Shown: in pieces, positions 54,007 through 64,000 of the stretch | Position numbering within the stretch: the stretch's first letter is position 1 | How the letters are laid out: each line of letters starts with the position of its first letter | Assembly (NCBI GenBank): GCA_030268105.1 | Contig: BSDZ01000035.1 | Span: 1 to 64,000 of the forward strand | From: Volvox africanus | Lineage: Eukaryota; Chlorophyta; Chlorophyceae; Chlamydomonadales; Volvocaceae | Reading direction: 5' to 3' | Length of the DNA: 64,000 nucleotides | The notes under the pieces: generated by a model | Databases searched by the model: none | What the model was told of the DNA's origin: nothing | What the model saw: only the letters and a program-made list of their open reading frames with translations | Made by a program: the position numbers and the translations under genes

Positions 54007-57000
54007 CTCCCACGTACAGTTGAAACGAGATAGATATTCCATCCACCGGGCTTGTCGTCGGTTAAGCGTGGGGACACTCTGCAAGAATGTCAGCTGTTTG
54101 TGGTCAGTCTTCAGCGTAAAAGGGCGGCCTTCGAGGTAACAGCGCCACTCCTTCAAAGCATGTAGAGCTGCCAACAGCTCCTGCTCTCCGGTTGTATATC
54201 GGGTCTCCGCACCCGAGAACTTCTTACTCGTGAAGGCGATCGGTCGTCCTTCCTGCAACAATACAGTTCCGCTTCCATGCAAGGAAGCATCCGATACAAC
54301 TTCAACACGGAATGGCAACAAGTAATCAGGGAAAGAGAGGGTAACGTACTCGGCGACGATTCGTGTGAGCTCTTCGAATGCCCGCTGACACGCAGGTGTC
54401 CAGGCTTCGAGGGAAGCGAAACCTCCTTTCTTCGTCAAATTCGTAAGCGGGGCCACAATAATGGAGTAATTTTTGATAAACTTACGGAAGTAGTCGGTCA
54501 AACCCAAGAACTGGCGTAGTTCGGTGAGGTTCTGCGGCGCGGGCCACTCGCGAACCACAGCTACTTTCCGGGGGTCCATCCTTATCCCAGTGGCTGATAC
54601 GATGTGGCCCAAATACTCCACTTGAGGCTGCGCCCAAAAACACTTGGCGTGTTTAGCAAACAATTGCTCCCGCTTCATCACCTCAAGCACGAGCTTGAGA
54701 TGCTTCAGGTGCTCCTCGCGTGTCTTGGAATATATTAAAATATCATCCAAATAACAAACGACGAACCTGTTGATATACGGTCTGAACATGCGATCCATCA
54801 CTGCTTGAAATGTGGCGGGCACATTAGTAAGTCCAAACGACAAGACCATGTACTCGAAGTGACCAAAGGGGGTCCGGAAAGCGGTTTTCAGAATATCAGA
54901 GGCAGCAATGCATATCTTATTATACCCTTGTTGAAGGTCAATCGAGGAAAAATAAGCTGAGCCTTTCAGCTTATTGAGCAGGTCATTGACGCGTGGCAAA
55001 GGGTAGCGATTTTTAATCGTAGTCACATTCAAGCCCCGACAATCAATGCACATGCGCAACGTCCCATCCTTCTTACCGACAAACAATATCGGTTCAGAAT
55101 ATGACGATGTGCTGGGCCGAACCATACCCTTTGCGAGCAGATCCCTCACTTGCCGTTTCATCCGCTGAACTTTAGCGAGCTTAACCTGTACATAGGTCGT
55201 GAAACGGGTTGTGCTCGAGCACAAGAGGGATCAGATGGTCAGCAGGTAACATAGGTGGGAGCCCTGGGATGTCGCCAAAGACATCAGCATATTTAGGCAG
55301 GAGGGCTTCGACCTCAAGATCCTTCACGGTGGACTGCGCGGTGGTAGCATTCGATTGCACCCGTGGCCTCACAGCAACACATGGGCGCCTTTCCGTATCA
55401 TCTGATCGGTTTCTTTGCGCCCAATTAGCTTGGGTTCTTTATTTCCGCTGACGATCGCCGCCAAAGCGAAATTAACCTCAGGCTCCGCAACAGTTCCGCC
55501 CTCCTCTGGTGTGACATCTTGGTACGACAGGAAAGGTACCTTAGTCGATAGGTTCCCTTTTGCACAATAGCCAATTGTGCTGGACTCCATATCGATGCGT
55601 GCGTGGTACTGTCGTAATGTCGCGGCACCCAATGTCCATGTAGTGCTGTCTACGAGAGACCTTGTTGCACTCATTGGGCCCTAACACACAGAGGGTCCTT
55701 CGTCGACTAAGGGTGATCCTGCCCACGATGGGATGCTTACCCTCATCAACGAGGGTAACCTGTCACAATCAGAGAACTGTGGGGTCGACCCCAACACATT
55801 CACCTCCTTTGCCGAGATGAAGTCGTCACTGGCACTAGTATCCTCAAGTGCCTTCATCATTCGACCAGCGAGGCCGACTTCAATAACGGAAACACAATAA
55901 TCTGTCAGAGTCGACTCCACAGATAACAAAAGTGATTCCAGGGCGGGCTCAGAATTAACAAAACCCGCCACAAGAGCTTCATACCAGACATCAAAGGCAT
56001 AGGACAACTTCGGCAACATAACTGCGGATCCTGCCACGTTCACATCATCAATCAATACAGTGCCTGACTTGAATTGGAGGACACGTTGTATACTGTTTAA
56101 CAAAGGGGTAGCCCTACGCTGGCTGTGAAATGGTAACAACAAACATGCGGGAGTGTCCGGACATTGATGTCTACATCTCATGTACCTGACCAGCTGTTCG
56201 AACAGCTCACTTTGAGATGAGGGGATGAACAAAACGATACGTTCTCAAGGACTATAAGCAACGATGCTTCACACTTGGACGTATGATTGACCACCGACCA
56301 TGCATTTGTTCAGCTGTCCCGGATGGAGTCAACTCCGCATCAATCCAGGCATCCCCCTACTTTGACCGTGGGGCCAAAGGCGGCAACAATGGCAATCCAT
56401 CATGAGATAACCCACCGCACATCTCCAACAGAGAGTGATCTCCTTCCAACGCACAAGCTTGGATTGTGTACACTCCCATTTTGTCAGTCATGAGTCCTGC
56501 GCTTGCATGGCAGTCACATGAGGCACAAATCTCAAAGCATTTTCTCTAGCTAAAATACGCATCTCAGCTCTTAGGATAAATGGCATCACAAGAGCTTCAA
56601 AACGTAATCGGTAGGCAGTTACAGTTTCATTCAGAAACATGAAAAACGAGCCAAAGGTTAATATACAGCGTGCCTCAATATCACGTGACTTCTAGGGTAA
56701 GACGTACAAGCAGGGAAACAGTCAACTCATCAAACGTGAAGTTTTCCCGTGCAGTGATCCGTTGATCATACCATGTCTTTGCTATAACCTCGAGGGTATT
56801 CCCAACAAAGAGACACCTCACCTCATGTTCACCGCCACGGACCAACTGCAGGTACTTCCAAATATCACGTAGATAGGAACGAGTTGCATTCACAATGTCA
56901 CGTTCAACATTCATATCATGCAAGATAAACAATTTCGGTGCCGGGATAGTAAGCCACTTCACCTCATTACCGTCGGCGCGGTCTTGCATTTGAGGCGACA

Positions 57001-57385
57001 GCAAACCCCGTTGATCAGCGGTTCCATCTGTAATCGTCATGGCTACCGAGCGTGGCGTAGTAAGATGGGTAGGGGCCTGAAACACAAGAGGATCTTGAGC
57101 AGAAATTGTGTCAAAAGTCTCAGGATCCCTATCAAACGTTCTAGGCACAGTGCCCGGCTCAGGTTGACATGCCAAGCCTACAAACGACAGGTTGTCACAT
57201 CCCGCCATCATGGAACACTGACCAACATATTCAAATTGCGTGACAATAAACGATGCACAAAATTCTAAAGCAAGTGTGCAAGCGATTCACACGAATCTAG
57301 CACAAGAGCACAAGCAATTTGGTCAGCACACCGAAAGTACTCTTGCAGGCTTCGAGTAGATATGGCAGATATGTACTCAGTTGGT
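54007..57385 (-). mobile_element. Gypsy copy F, degraded gag-pol (minus orientation)
   Basis: Gag at 56681-57211 (CLFVGNTLEVIAKTWYDQR), a ruined zinc-knuckle region (56240-56500, CWRCAVGYLMMDC), protease region 55681-56232 (VIEVGLAGRMMKALEDTSAS then DDFISAKEVNVLG; the catalytic D(T/S)G reads DTSA), 55369-55726 (LGAATLRQYHARIDMES), and an intact RT/RNase H frame 54007-55224 with [12 protein letters not shown] and [20 protein letters not shown]. Ends at 54006 where the copy G LTR cut it; the right end is cut by the LTR of copy H. Leader remnant 57300-57380 reads QLSTYLPYLLEACKSTFG. Confidence 0.88.
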
Positions 57386-58209
57386 TGTTGTGCTACGGTT
57401 CATTTCCCGCCGACGCGTAGGTCGACACGATCCTACGAGGCGAAGTGCTTTTGTGATGAACGCATTGCATATGAATGAATCTGCATGATATAAATGTATT
57501 CGTGTACATTTATATATGCATTTGGCATGTTGTCATTATCCATCGCGACATCGCATCATGGCAAATCCGCCTAGCATGCATGAAAGCCCGAAGCATGGAA
57601 GTGCACATTATGCTCGTGCTACGAAACAATAAGTAATATTATCTGATATAATATTACTTCATTACAGCACACGTTGAGAGCGCCGCACTCGTCGCGATGC
57701 ATGCCCTGCAACCGGATATCGTTATCCGGACCCTTGCATCATGCGAATGCCGGAAAGGCTTATACGTTGTTACGAGTAGACATCGCCCATACGCAGTAGG
57801 GTTGTCACATCTAGGATCGGCCTCCTAATGTGAATCGTACGGCACTGCGATGCTGCGAGTATAACAGATGCGAGGACGGCTAAGCAAGATAAGACATTCG
57901 ATACCGGAGAACACTTGTGTGTTCTACATTACTATTACTATACGATATTCTACTTAGCCCGAGCTAAGCCTGAACTTCGCTAATCACCGCCGCGTGATGA
58001 TTGCTTGCTTCCGGCGCTGACGGCGATTTCGTCCATTGCATCATTCCGATCTGTAAGACAGTAAGTTATATCTCTCTTCGTCTTGAAGTCTTCCGCTGTC
58101 TCTGTTTGCTCTCGCTTGCCTTGCTGTACTTGCAAGTGCTCGTGCATCGGTGTCGATAGTCTCCAGACGTGCAGATACTTATGAGCAAACGCGAACGAGA
58201 GGTACAACA
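57386..58209 (+). repeat. 5' LTR of gypsy copy H (824 bp)
   Basis: TGTTGTGCTACGG...GAGGTACAACA, preceded by TTGGT (57381-57385, presumed target duplication). Three hairpins: 57488-57498/57505-57515 (11-bp perfect stem, loop TTCGTG), 57631-57642/57648-57659 (12-bp perfect stem), 57712-57718/57723-57729 (CCGGATA[TCGT]TATCCGG). Confidence 0.93.
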
Positions 58210-58210
58210 A

Positions 58211-58231
58211 TTTGGTATCGAGACAGGTTCG
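58211..58231 (+). other. Gypsy copy H primer-binding site
   Basis: TTTGGTATCGAGACAGGTTC directly after the LTR. The TGG start fits a tRNA 3' CCA end; the sequence partly resembles the initiator-Met site of plant elements (TGGTATCAGAGC), but the tRNA cannot be named with certainty. Copies E and G have similar but not identical sites. Confidence 0.6.
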
Positions 58232-58276
58232 TTGCCTAACTGTCTCTCTCTGTCTAATCGGAAGTAGGTTCTTTCT

Positions 58277-58711
58277 ATGGCGAGTTCCAGCGTCGAACCA
58301 CGAGGACCGCTAGATACTTTTGCCGAAGACTTAGGCCGCGCCGTTTTGGACGCCGCCGCTTCCGGTTTGTAATTGTTTAATTGCTTTTGCTTAGATTGCT
58401 GCACTTGTTGTGTAAGTGTACGCTTTGAGTCGCAGGTAATCTCAGTGCACCGGCATTGCTTGCCGCTGCGACTGAGACCGGCGTTCGTCCGGACCAGTTG
58501 GCGACTCTCATTGCCCAAACTACGGAGATCAGGACTCAGCTGGGCAATTACTTGCTGAGTTTGCTGAATCTTCTCAAGAGTACTGTCGGTAGGCTCACCG
58601 AATCGCTTTGTACTCTTGCCTTTGCGATAGAAGTCGGCTTCTATTACGCAAACCTAGGGTATCGCTTCGTGCTTCATGTCCGCGGAACACGACGATACGC
58701 CGCACACTAGC
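58277..58711 (+). CDS. Conserved leader reading frame upstream of gag, probably spliced
   Basis: ATG at 58277 (MASSSVEPRGPLDTFAEDLG) opens a frame that stops early unless a 71-nt GT-AG intron (58365-58435) is removed; the join gives AASGNLSAPALLAAATETG, then RPDQLATLIAQTTEIRTQLG and NYLLSLLNLLKSTVGRLTES, ending in a TAG at 58709-58711. The second segment is recognisable in copy G (52937-53215, minus) and copy F (57300-57380, minus). It overlaps the gag start in another frame, so it may be an upstream protein or, with further splicing, the N-terminus of Gag. Function unknown. Confidence 0.5.
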
Positions 58712-59911
58712 CTAGCTAGCCAACCCGATTTCGTTGTAGCTGCTAGAGCGCCGGATAGAGGTCTTGAGACTGTTGGCGCGCGGGCCACTCAAGAGCCCCT
58801 TTTCCTTCAGACCCCTGCTCACTTAATTGTGCCGCATTCAGCAGTGAACACGAATATGGACAACACTGCTGGACCAAGGGTTCTGCCATTACCTCAAGCT
58901 CGAGGGCATGATGACATCCCTGAGGTGATGAGATTGTCGATTCCCGTTCCTAGGCTCAATATTTCGCTGACCGACAAGACACCAGGGCATAGCATAGCCG
59001 ATGCAACTCGTGCGTACGTGCGTGACGCTAAAAAGTACCTCCAAGCTGTTCATGGTGGCGATAATGACGGTATCAGGTGTCTCTTCGTTGGTAACACCCT
59101 CGAGGGCGCAGCGAAGGACTGGTATCGCAATTGGACCAACGCCCGAGGCAGCTATACTTTTGACGAGTTGGTCGCCGCTTTGCTCGCACGATTCGCTACT
59201 GAGGTCCAAGCACGCGATGTGGAAGCTCGTAACGTTTTGGCAGCCGGTAGCTACCACATGCGTCGGGATGAAAATGTACCTGCGTACCAGTCACGCTTCG
59301 AAGCACTTGTGACTCCCATTGCTGACCTCACCGAATCTGAGCGTGTCTTTTGGTTTAAGCGAGGCCTAACGAAACTTTTGGCTAAATGGTGCGCCACTGA
59401 CTTGGTTGGAGCGCAGATCAAGTCGTATGACGCGTTGGTCGCTTTTGCTAAGGGCGCGGAGATACAACTTCTTGCCGGCGAGGAAGAAGTCAAGTCTGCC
59501 CCTCGTGCAAATGCCGTGCAAGTGCAGGATCCGCTTGGGGAAGCTGTGGCTCTCGACCAGGACCTCGGCGCGACCCGCCCCACGCCTACTGCCGCGACGC
59601 GACGCAGCAACGGGCAACGCAAGGCGCGCGGGGGCGCTAGCTCGGGTGTCCGTGGTACAGTAGTTGCAGGTCCGAGCTCGGACCCAGCTAGGAACAGGAA
59701 GCGTGGTGGTGCGCCGTCGTCGGCAGCCGCACAGCGTTCCGACCCCAACACGAAGCGTACTCGTACGGACGACACATTTATGCCAAAATGGAATTGCAAT
59801 CGTTCCGAATTCGAGCGTCGAAAATTGGCCAACGTTTGTCTACGGTGTGCGGAAAACCATTCCACGAAGGATTGCCCTCTAATGCCGCCGTTTGTACCTC
59901 AGCCGAAATAG
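58676..59911 (+). CDS. gag: Gag of gypsy copy H (411 residues)
   Basis: Capsid/nucleocapsid protein of the retrotransposon. MSAEHDDTPHTSLASQPDFV; core with IPVPRLNISLTDKTPGH, ATRAYVRDAKKYLQAVHGG, CLFVGNTLEGAAKDWYRNW, YTFDELVAALLARFATEV; basic Ala/Arg-rich stretch; zinc knuckle CLRCAENHSTKDC (CX2CX3HX4C); ends PLMPPFVPQPK before TAG. No frame damage. The stop at 59909-59911 is in frame with pol. Confidence 0.92.
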   Translation: MSAEHDDTPHTSLASQPDFVVAARAPDRGLETVGARATQEPLFLQTPAHLIVPHSAVNTNMDNTAGPRVLPLPQARGHDDIPEVMRLSIPVPRLNISLTDKTPGHSIADATRAYVRDAKKYLQAVHGGDNDGIRCLFVGNTLEGAAKDWYRNWTNARGSYTFDELVAALLARFATEVQARDVEARNVLAAGSYHMRRDENVPAYQSRFEALVTPIADLTESERVFWFKRGLTKLLAKWCATDLVGAQIKSYDALVAFAKGAEIQLLAGEEEVKSAPRANAVQVQDPLGEAVALDQDLGATRPTPTAATRRSNGQRKARGGASSGVRGTVVAGPSSDPARNRKRGGAPSSAAAQRSDPNTKRTRTDDTFMPKWNCNRSEFERRKLANVCLRCAENHSTKDCPLMPPFVPQPK

Positions 59912-61876
59912 GGGCTTGCCCGGGTTCCTGTGGAGGGGGCACCACCCGGGATTTCTGAACTAACGCGTGGTCGGTGGTCATCCTTACGGCCAGCCATTAA
60001 GGCATTGTTGCCTTGTGTACTTGGACACATCGAGCGAGTCATTGCACGACGCATCACGCTTGACGGACGCACGGGACTTCTCTGCTTCGACCCGTTGTGT
60101 AATTTGTTTACACCTCGCCGTCCCCTGTCGTCTATCGATCTGTCTAACCACGTGGTTTTGTTCATCCCCTCGTCTCTGCGTGAGATGTCGGAACAGTTGG
60201 CCATATACAGGAGGTGTAGGCGTCAATATCCAGGCACGGCCGCATGTGTATTACTCCCTGCTTTCTATCGGCGCAAGGCAGAGGCATCGTTAAGGGGTAT
60301 GCGGCATGTCCACCGGTTCGAGCCGGGCACCGTTTTGTTTAATGGTGTGGATCGGGAGGGTACGCTGGCTCCGTGGCCATGCCTATCCTACTCGGTTGAC
60401 GTTTGGTACGAAGCTCCTGATGGGGGTGCCGTTGGTTACGGACCCGCCTTAAGTGCACTGACGTTGTCTGCTGGGCAGTCGCTCGTAGATAACCGTGTCC
60501 CTGTGGTTCAGATCGGTTTGAACGGCCGTACTCTGAAGGCACTTGTTGACACCGGTGCCAGCGACGACTTCATCTCTGTCGCAGAGGTGAACGCGCTGGG
60601 GTTGTCCCCAGAGTCGTCTGATTGTCCACAGGTTACCCTTGCTGACGGGGGTAAGCATCCCATCGTGGGCAGGATTACCCTTAGCCTATCGATAGGCCCT
60701 TTGCGTGTTGTGACCCGGCCGTACGTGCTGCAGGGCTTAGCAGAGACTGCACCGTACATAATGGGGTCGTCGACATTACGACAGTACCGCGCGCGCATCG
60801 ACATGGAGACCGCAACCCTGCATATGTGCAAGGGTACTCTGTCGATTAAGGTACCTTTCCTGTCGTTCGAACATGTCACACCAAAGGAGGGCGAAACTGA
60901 GGCGGTGCCTATGGTTAATTTCGCTGTGACCGCAATGGCCGCGCGAATCGAAATAGAGCTAGTCGGGCGTAAGGAGGCCGTCCGTTTGTTACGGAAGGGT
61001 GCCCACGGACTGCTTTTAAGGCCGCGGGTGAGCTGTTGTGTCACCACCGCGCAGATTTCTGCGGATCCTGAGGTTGAGGCCCTACTGTCGCAGTATGAGG
61101 ACGTCTTTAAAGATATCCCTGGCCTACCACCTATGCGTCCTGTTGATCACACAATCCCTCTCATGCCTGGAGCGCAGCCTACGGCCCGGCCAATGTACAG
61201 GTTGAGTCCATTGGAACTGGACGAGGTAAAGCGCCAGGTGACGGATTTGCTCGCGAAGGGTATGATACGCCCCAGCACATCCCCGTATTCTGCACCGATT
61301 TTGTTTGTCGGTAAGAAGGATGGGACCTTGCGCATGTGCATTGATTACCGGGGGTTAAATGCGAATACGGTGAAAAATCGCTACCCTTTGCCACGCGTTG
61401 ACGACCTGTTGGATAAGCTGAAGGGCTCGGCTTATTTTTCCTCAATTGACTTACAACAGGGCTACAATCAGATTCGCATCGCTGCCTCTGATATCCCGAA
61501 AACCGCTTTTCGGACGCCCTTCGGTCACTTTGAGTATACGGTCCTATCGTTTGGTTTGACTAATGCCCCTGCGACGTTTCAGGCGGTTATGGACCGAATG
61601 TTTAGGCCGTTTATCGACAGGTTTGTTGTTTGCTACCTGGATGACATCTTGGTATATTCTAAGACGCGCGAGGAGCACTTGGAGCATCTTCGGCTCGTGC
61701 TCGACGTTATGAGGCGGGAGCAATTGTTTGCTAAACGCGCCAAATGCTTTTGGGGCGCAGCCTCAGGTGGAATATTTGGGCCACATTGTGTCGGCCACCG
61801 GTGTGAAGATGGACCCGCGGAAGGTCGCCGTGGTTCGCGATTGGCCCGCGCCTCAGAACCTCACGGAGCTGCGTAA
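59912..61876 (+). CDS. pol: Pol part 1 of gypsy copy H: protease and reverse transcriptase
   Basis: Continues the gag frame after UAG ([16 protein letters not shown]...). N-terminal conserved spacer [20 protein letters not shown]; aspartic protease [22 protein letters not shown] with [78 protein letters not shown] and catalytic [20 protein letters not shown] (YLDD). All catalytic residues are present. One extra G in the run at 61752-61755 (GGGG; other copies have GGG) throws the frame after AKCFW, and the frame then ends at 61876 in nonsense. Confidence 0.93.
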   Translation, partial: GLARVPVEGAPPGISELTRGRWSSLRPAIKALLPCVLGHIERVIARRITLDGRTGLLCFDPLCNLFTPRRPLSSIDLSNHVVLFIPSSLREMSEQLAIYRRCRRQYPGTAACVLLPAFYRRKAEASLRGMRHVHRFEPGTVLFNGVDREGTLAPWPCLSYSVDVWYEAPDGGAVGYGPALSALTLSAGQSLVDNRVPVVQIGLNGRTLKALVDTGASDDFISVAEVNALGLSPESSDCPQVTLADGGKHPIVGRITLSLSIGPLRVVTRPYVLQGLAETAPYIMGSSTLRQYRARIDMETATLHMCKGTLSIKVPFLSFEHVTPKEGETEAVPMVNFAVTAMAARIEIELVGRKEAVRLLRKGAHGLLLRPRVSCCVTTAQISADPEVEALLSQYEDVFKDIPGLPPMRPVDHTIPLMPGAQPTARPMYRLSPLELDEVKRQVTDLLAKGMIRPSTSPYSAPILFVGKKDGTLRMCIDYRGLNANTVKNRYPLPRVDDLLDKLKGSAYFSSIDLQQGYNQIRIAASDIPKTAFRTPFGHFEYTVLSFGLTNAPATFQAVMDRMFRPFIDRFVVCYLDDILVYSKTREEHLEHLRLVLDVMRREQLFAKRAKCFWGAASGGIFGPHCVGHRCEDGPAEGRRGSRLARASEPHGAA

Positions 61877-63974
61877 GTTCCTTGGCTTGACCAATTATTT
61901 CCGAAAGTTCATTGAAAAATATTCCATCATTGCGGCCCCGCTTACTAACTTAACTCGCAAAGGCGTTTTCGTTTCGCTCGAGTCGTGGACGTCGCAATGC
62001 CAGCGGGCATTCGAAGAGCTCAAACGAATCGTTGCCGAAGATGTCACCCTTGCATTCCCTGATTACTCGTTGCCATTTCGTGTTGAGGTAGTGTCTGATG
62101 CCTCAATATTTGGAAGCGGCGCTGTATTGTTACAGGAAGGGCGACCGATCGCCTTCACGAGTAAGAAGTTTTCTGGTGCGGAGATTCGCTACACCACCGG
62201 GGAACAGGAGCTTCTGGCCGTGCTGCATGCTTTAAAGGAATGGCGCTGTTACCTCGAGGGACGCCCGTTTACTTTAAAGACTGACCACAAGCCCCTAACG
62301 TTTTTGCAAAGCGTTCCGACGTTGAACCGCCGTCAAGCTAGGTGGATGGAATATCTAGCTAGGTTCAACTGCACCTGGGAGTATATTTCTGGTAAATTGA
62401 ATATTGCCGATGCTCTCAGTCGACATCCGTCGCTACACGCTGCAATTTTGGCAGCGCCCGTCGTGCGGCCGCGTAGCGAGGAGGTACCGATCGCGACGGA
62501 CCTCGCGGAGCGGTTGAAGGTTGCCTACAGCGCAGACGCCTGGTTCGCGGACCCGGCTAATGCAGAAAACCTTCGCAAGCAGAATGGCCTTTGGCTACGG
62601 ACGGAGGGTGCAGCTACGCAAATCGTTGTTCCGAACGATGACGCGCTACGCTACGACATCCTTGCGCGGTTCCACGAGGACCCGTTAGCAGGACACCCTG
62701 GTAGCAAGCGATTGATCGACTTGGTGCAACGTTCCTTTTGGTGGCCTCGTTTGGCTAAGGATGCGGCGAACTTCGTCCAGACATGCAGTCTGTGCCAGCG
62801 CAATAAGGCTTTGTCCGGTAAGGGCCATTGGTTGTTGCAACCGTTGCCTGTCCCGGATGCGCCTTGGGAAAGTGTTTCCATGGACTTCGTAGTCGCGCTG
62901 CCCAAAACTGAGGGGGGATACGATGCGGTGTTCGTAATGGTCGATCGTCTCACTAAGATGGTTCACCTAGCACCATGCACATCATCCTGCACGGCTGAGC
63001 AAACTGCACGTTTGTTTTTCGATAATGTGGTTCGGTTACACGGGATTCCCAAAAATGTGATCTCGGACCGCGGTGGACAGTTCACGTCTAAGTTTTGGGA
63101 AGCGCTCTGCAAACTAGTTGGCATGCGCGTCAACCTGAGCACGGCGTATCACCCGCAGACTGATGGTCAAACCGAACGCATAAACCACACGTTGGGTGAT
63201 ATGTTGCGCAATTATGCTGGTCGCACACCACTCGTTTGGGATACGTATTTGACTGCGGCAGAATTCGCGCTTAACAATGCTGTTAACCACTCTACAGGCA
63301 AAAGTCCGTTCTTTCTTAACTACGGATTTCATCCCGCGCTACCCGTGTGGCGTGAGTTGGAAGTGAACGTGCCTGCTGCTAAACGTTTTGCCAAGTCTTT
63401 TATGTCCCGAATCACAGACGCGAAGTCGTGTTTGGACGCGGCGCAGCAACGAACGACGGAATACTACAACAAATCCAAGCAGGATGTGACGTTTTCGGAG
63501 GGGCAACTCGTGTTGCTAAGCACCAAGAACTTGCGTTCCTTGGCCGACGGATCCCGAAAACTCTTACCCCGCTGGATTGGTCCGTACCCTGTCGTGCGCA
63601 TGGTTGGGAATGTGGCTGTGCAGCTTGCATTGCCCGCTGATATGACCATTCACCCCACGTTTCACGTATCGCTTGTTCGTCCGTATCGTAGTACGGAACC
63701 CGTCCCTGAGCCTGCTAACGCCCCCGCAGCGATCGAACCAGTTCCCGAGACCTGGATCGCTGGTAAACAGAAGTTTTACGATGTGGAGCGGGTGTTAGAT
63801 TATCGCGCGCGTTGTGTGGGCCGACACCGACGTAAGCGAACAGTACACGAGTACTTGGTTAAGTGGACAGGGTATACCGACGAGCACAACTCATGGGAAC
63901 CGGCACGCAACTTCTCACAGGACATGAAACCCCTGCTCAAAGAAGCCCGCAAACGTGCCACGCAAGCCCAATGA
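61756..63974 (+). CDS. pol: Pol part 2 of gypsy copy H: RNase H, integrase, chromodomain
   Basis: Resumes in the next frame at [20 protein letters not shown]. RNase [74 protein letters not shown] end. Integrase: zinc finger [20 protein letters not shown] with CSLCQRNK; core D-D-E residues in [30 protein letters not shown] and [18 protein letters not shown]-terminal chromodomain [20 protein letters not shown], which marks it as a chromovirus and probably targets insertion to particular chromatin. TGA at 63972-63974. Together with part 1 it is a nearly intact pol. Confidence 0.95.
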
Positions 63975-64000
63975 CCCCTGCAGTCGATGCTGTATGATGC

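Larger units (their letters stand above)
57386..64000 (+). mobile_element. Gypsy copy H: nearly intact chromovirus, runs off the right edge
   Basis: LTR, primer site, leader, gag, UAG, pol, chromodomain. The last 26 bases (ACCCCTGCAGTCGATGCTGT...) match the stretch that in copy D lies between the pol stop and the polypurine tract. In copy D that spacer is 59 nt, so the 3' LTR should begin near position 64,034. Inserted into the leader of copy F. Confidence 0.93.

Noticed and set aside
59909..59911. UAG as a simple nonsense mutation or as a reassigned sense codon
   Set aside because: The same UAG position is kept in copy G despite divergence, and volvocine nuclear genes use the standard code.

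Overview
The window looks like nuclear DNA of a volvocine green alga (Volvox/Chlamydomonas group). The evidence is a GC-rich intron-dense gene with very long microsatellite-filled introns, alanine/glutamine/glycine-rich predicted proteins, chromodomain Ty3/gypsy retrotransposons, and a Ty1/copia element whose primer-binding site matches the anticodon arm of initiator tRNA-Met, as I recall for the Volvox element Osser. Species is not proven. No tRNA, rRNA, CRISPR array or bacterial-type operon was seen.

Region 1 (about 1-20.3 kb, minus strand) is most of a eukaryotic multidomain (homomeric) acetyl-CoA carboxylase gene. I could place 26 exons whose reading phases all join, covering about 1,978 codons: biotin carboxylase (20.28-14.19 kb), biotin-carrier domain with the biotinyl-lysine motif (12.03-11.36 kb), central domain (11.15-4.64 kb) and the start of the carboxyltransferase (4.16-2.77 kb). 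The rest of the carboxyltransferase lies beyond the left edge, across an intron that contains a 2.2-kb G-rich minisatellite. The N-terminal exon(s) were not found.

Region 2 (20.3-33.1 kb): about 2.5 kb with no recognisable gene, then a plus-strand multi-exon gene (or genes) of unknown function (about 23.1-29.3 kb), then a compact six-exon plus-strand gene (30.75-33.12 kb) for a 243-residue conserved protein with ZPR1-like features. A 65-bp-arm near-perfect hairpin (29.33-29.50 kb) is a candidate small-RNA precursor.

Region 3 (33-64 kb) is a mobile-element block: at least five gypsy/chromovirus copies in both orientations, one solo LTR with a 5-bp target duplication, and one complete but decayed copia element (48193-52882, 186-bp LTRs, target duplication CTATC) inserted in a gypsy copy. 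The rightmost gypsy (57386 to beyond 64000) is nearly intact: 824-bp LTR, gag, an in-frame UAG, then protease-RT-RNase H-integrase-chromodomain with one single-base frameshift.

The most unusual content is two short scraps that read as bacterial protein: an alphaproteobacterial-type RpoD sigma-factor fragment (34950-35075) and a tyrosine-recombinase fragment (38713-38869) that interrupts a gypsy integrase. They suggest capture of DNA from a bacterial associate, perhaps a rickettsia-like endosymbiont, as filler during break repair. Also notable are a UAG gag-pol junction shared by two diverged copies, a leader reading frame upstream of gag conserved in three copies, and LTR hairpins whose stems change in a compensatory way.
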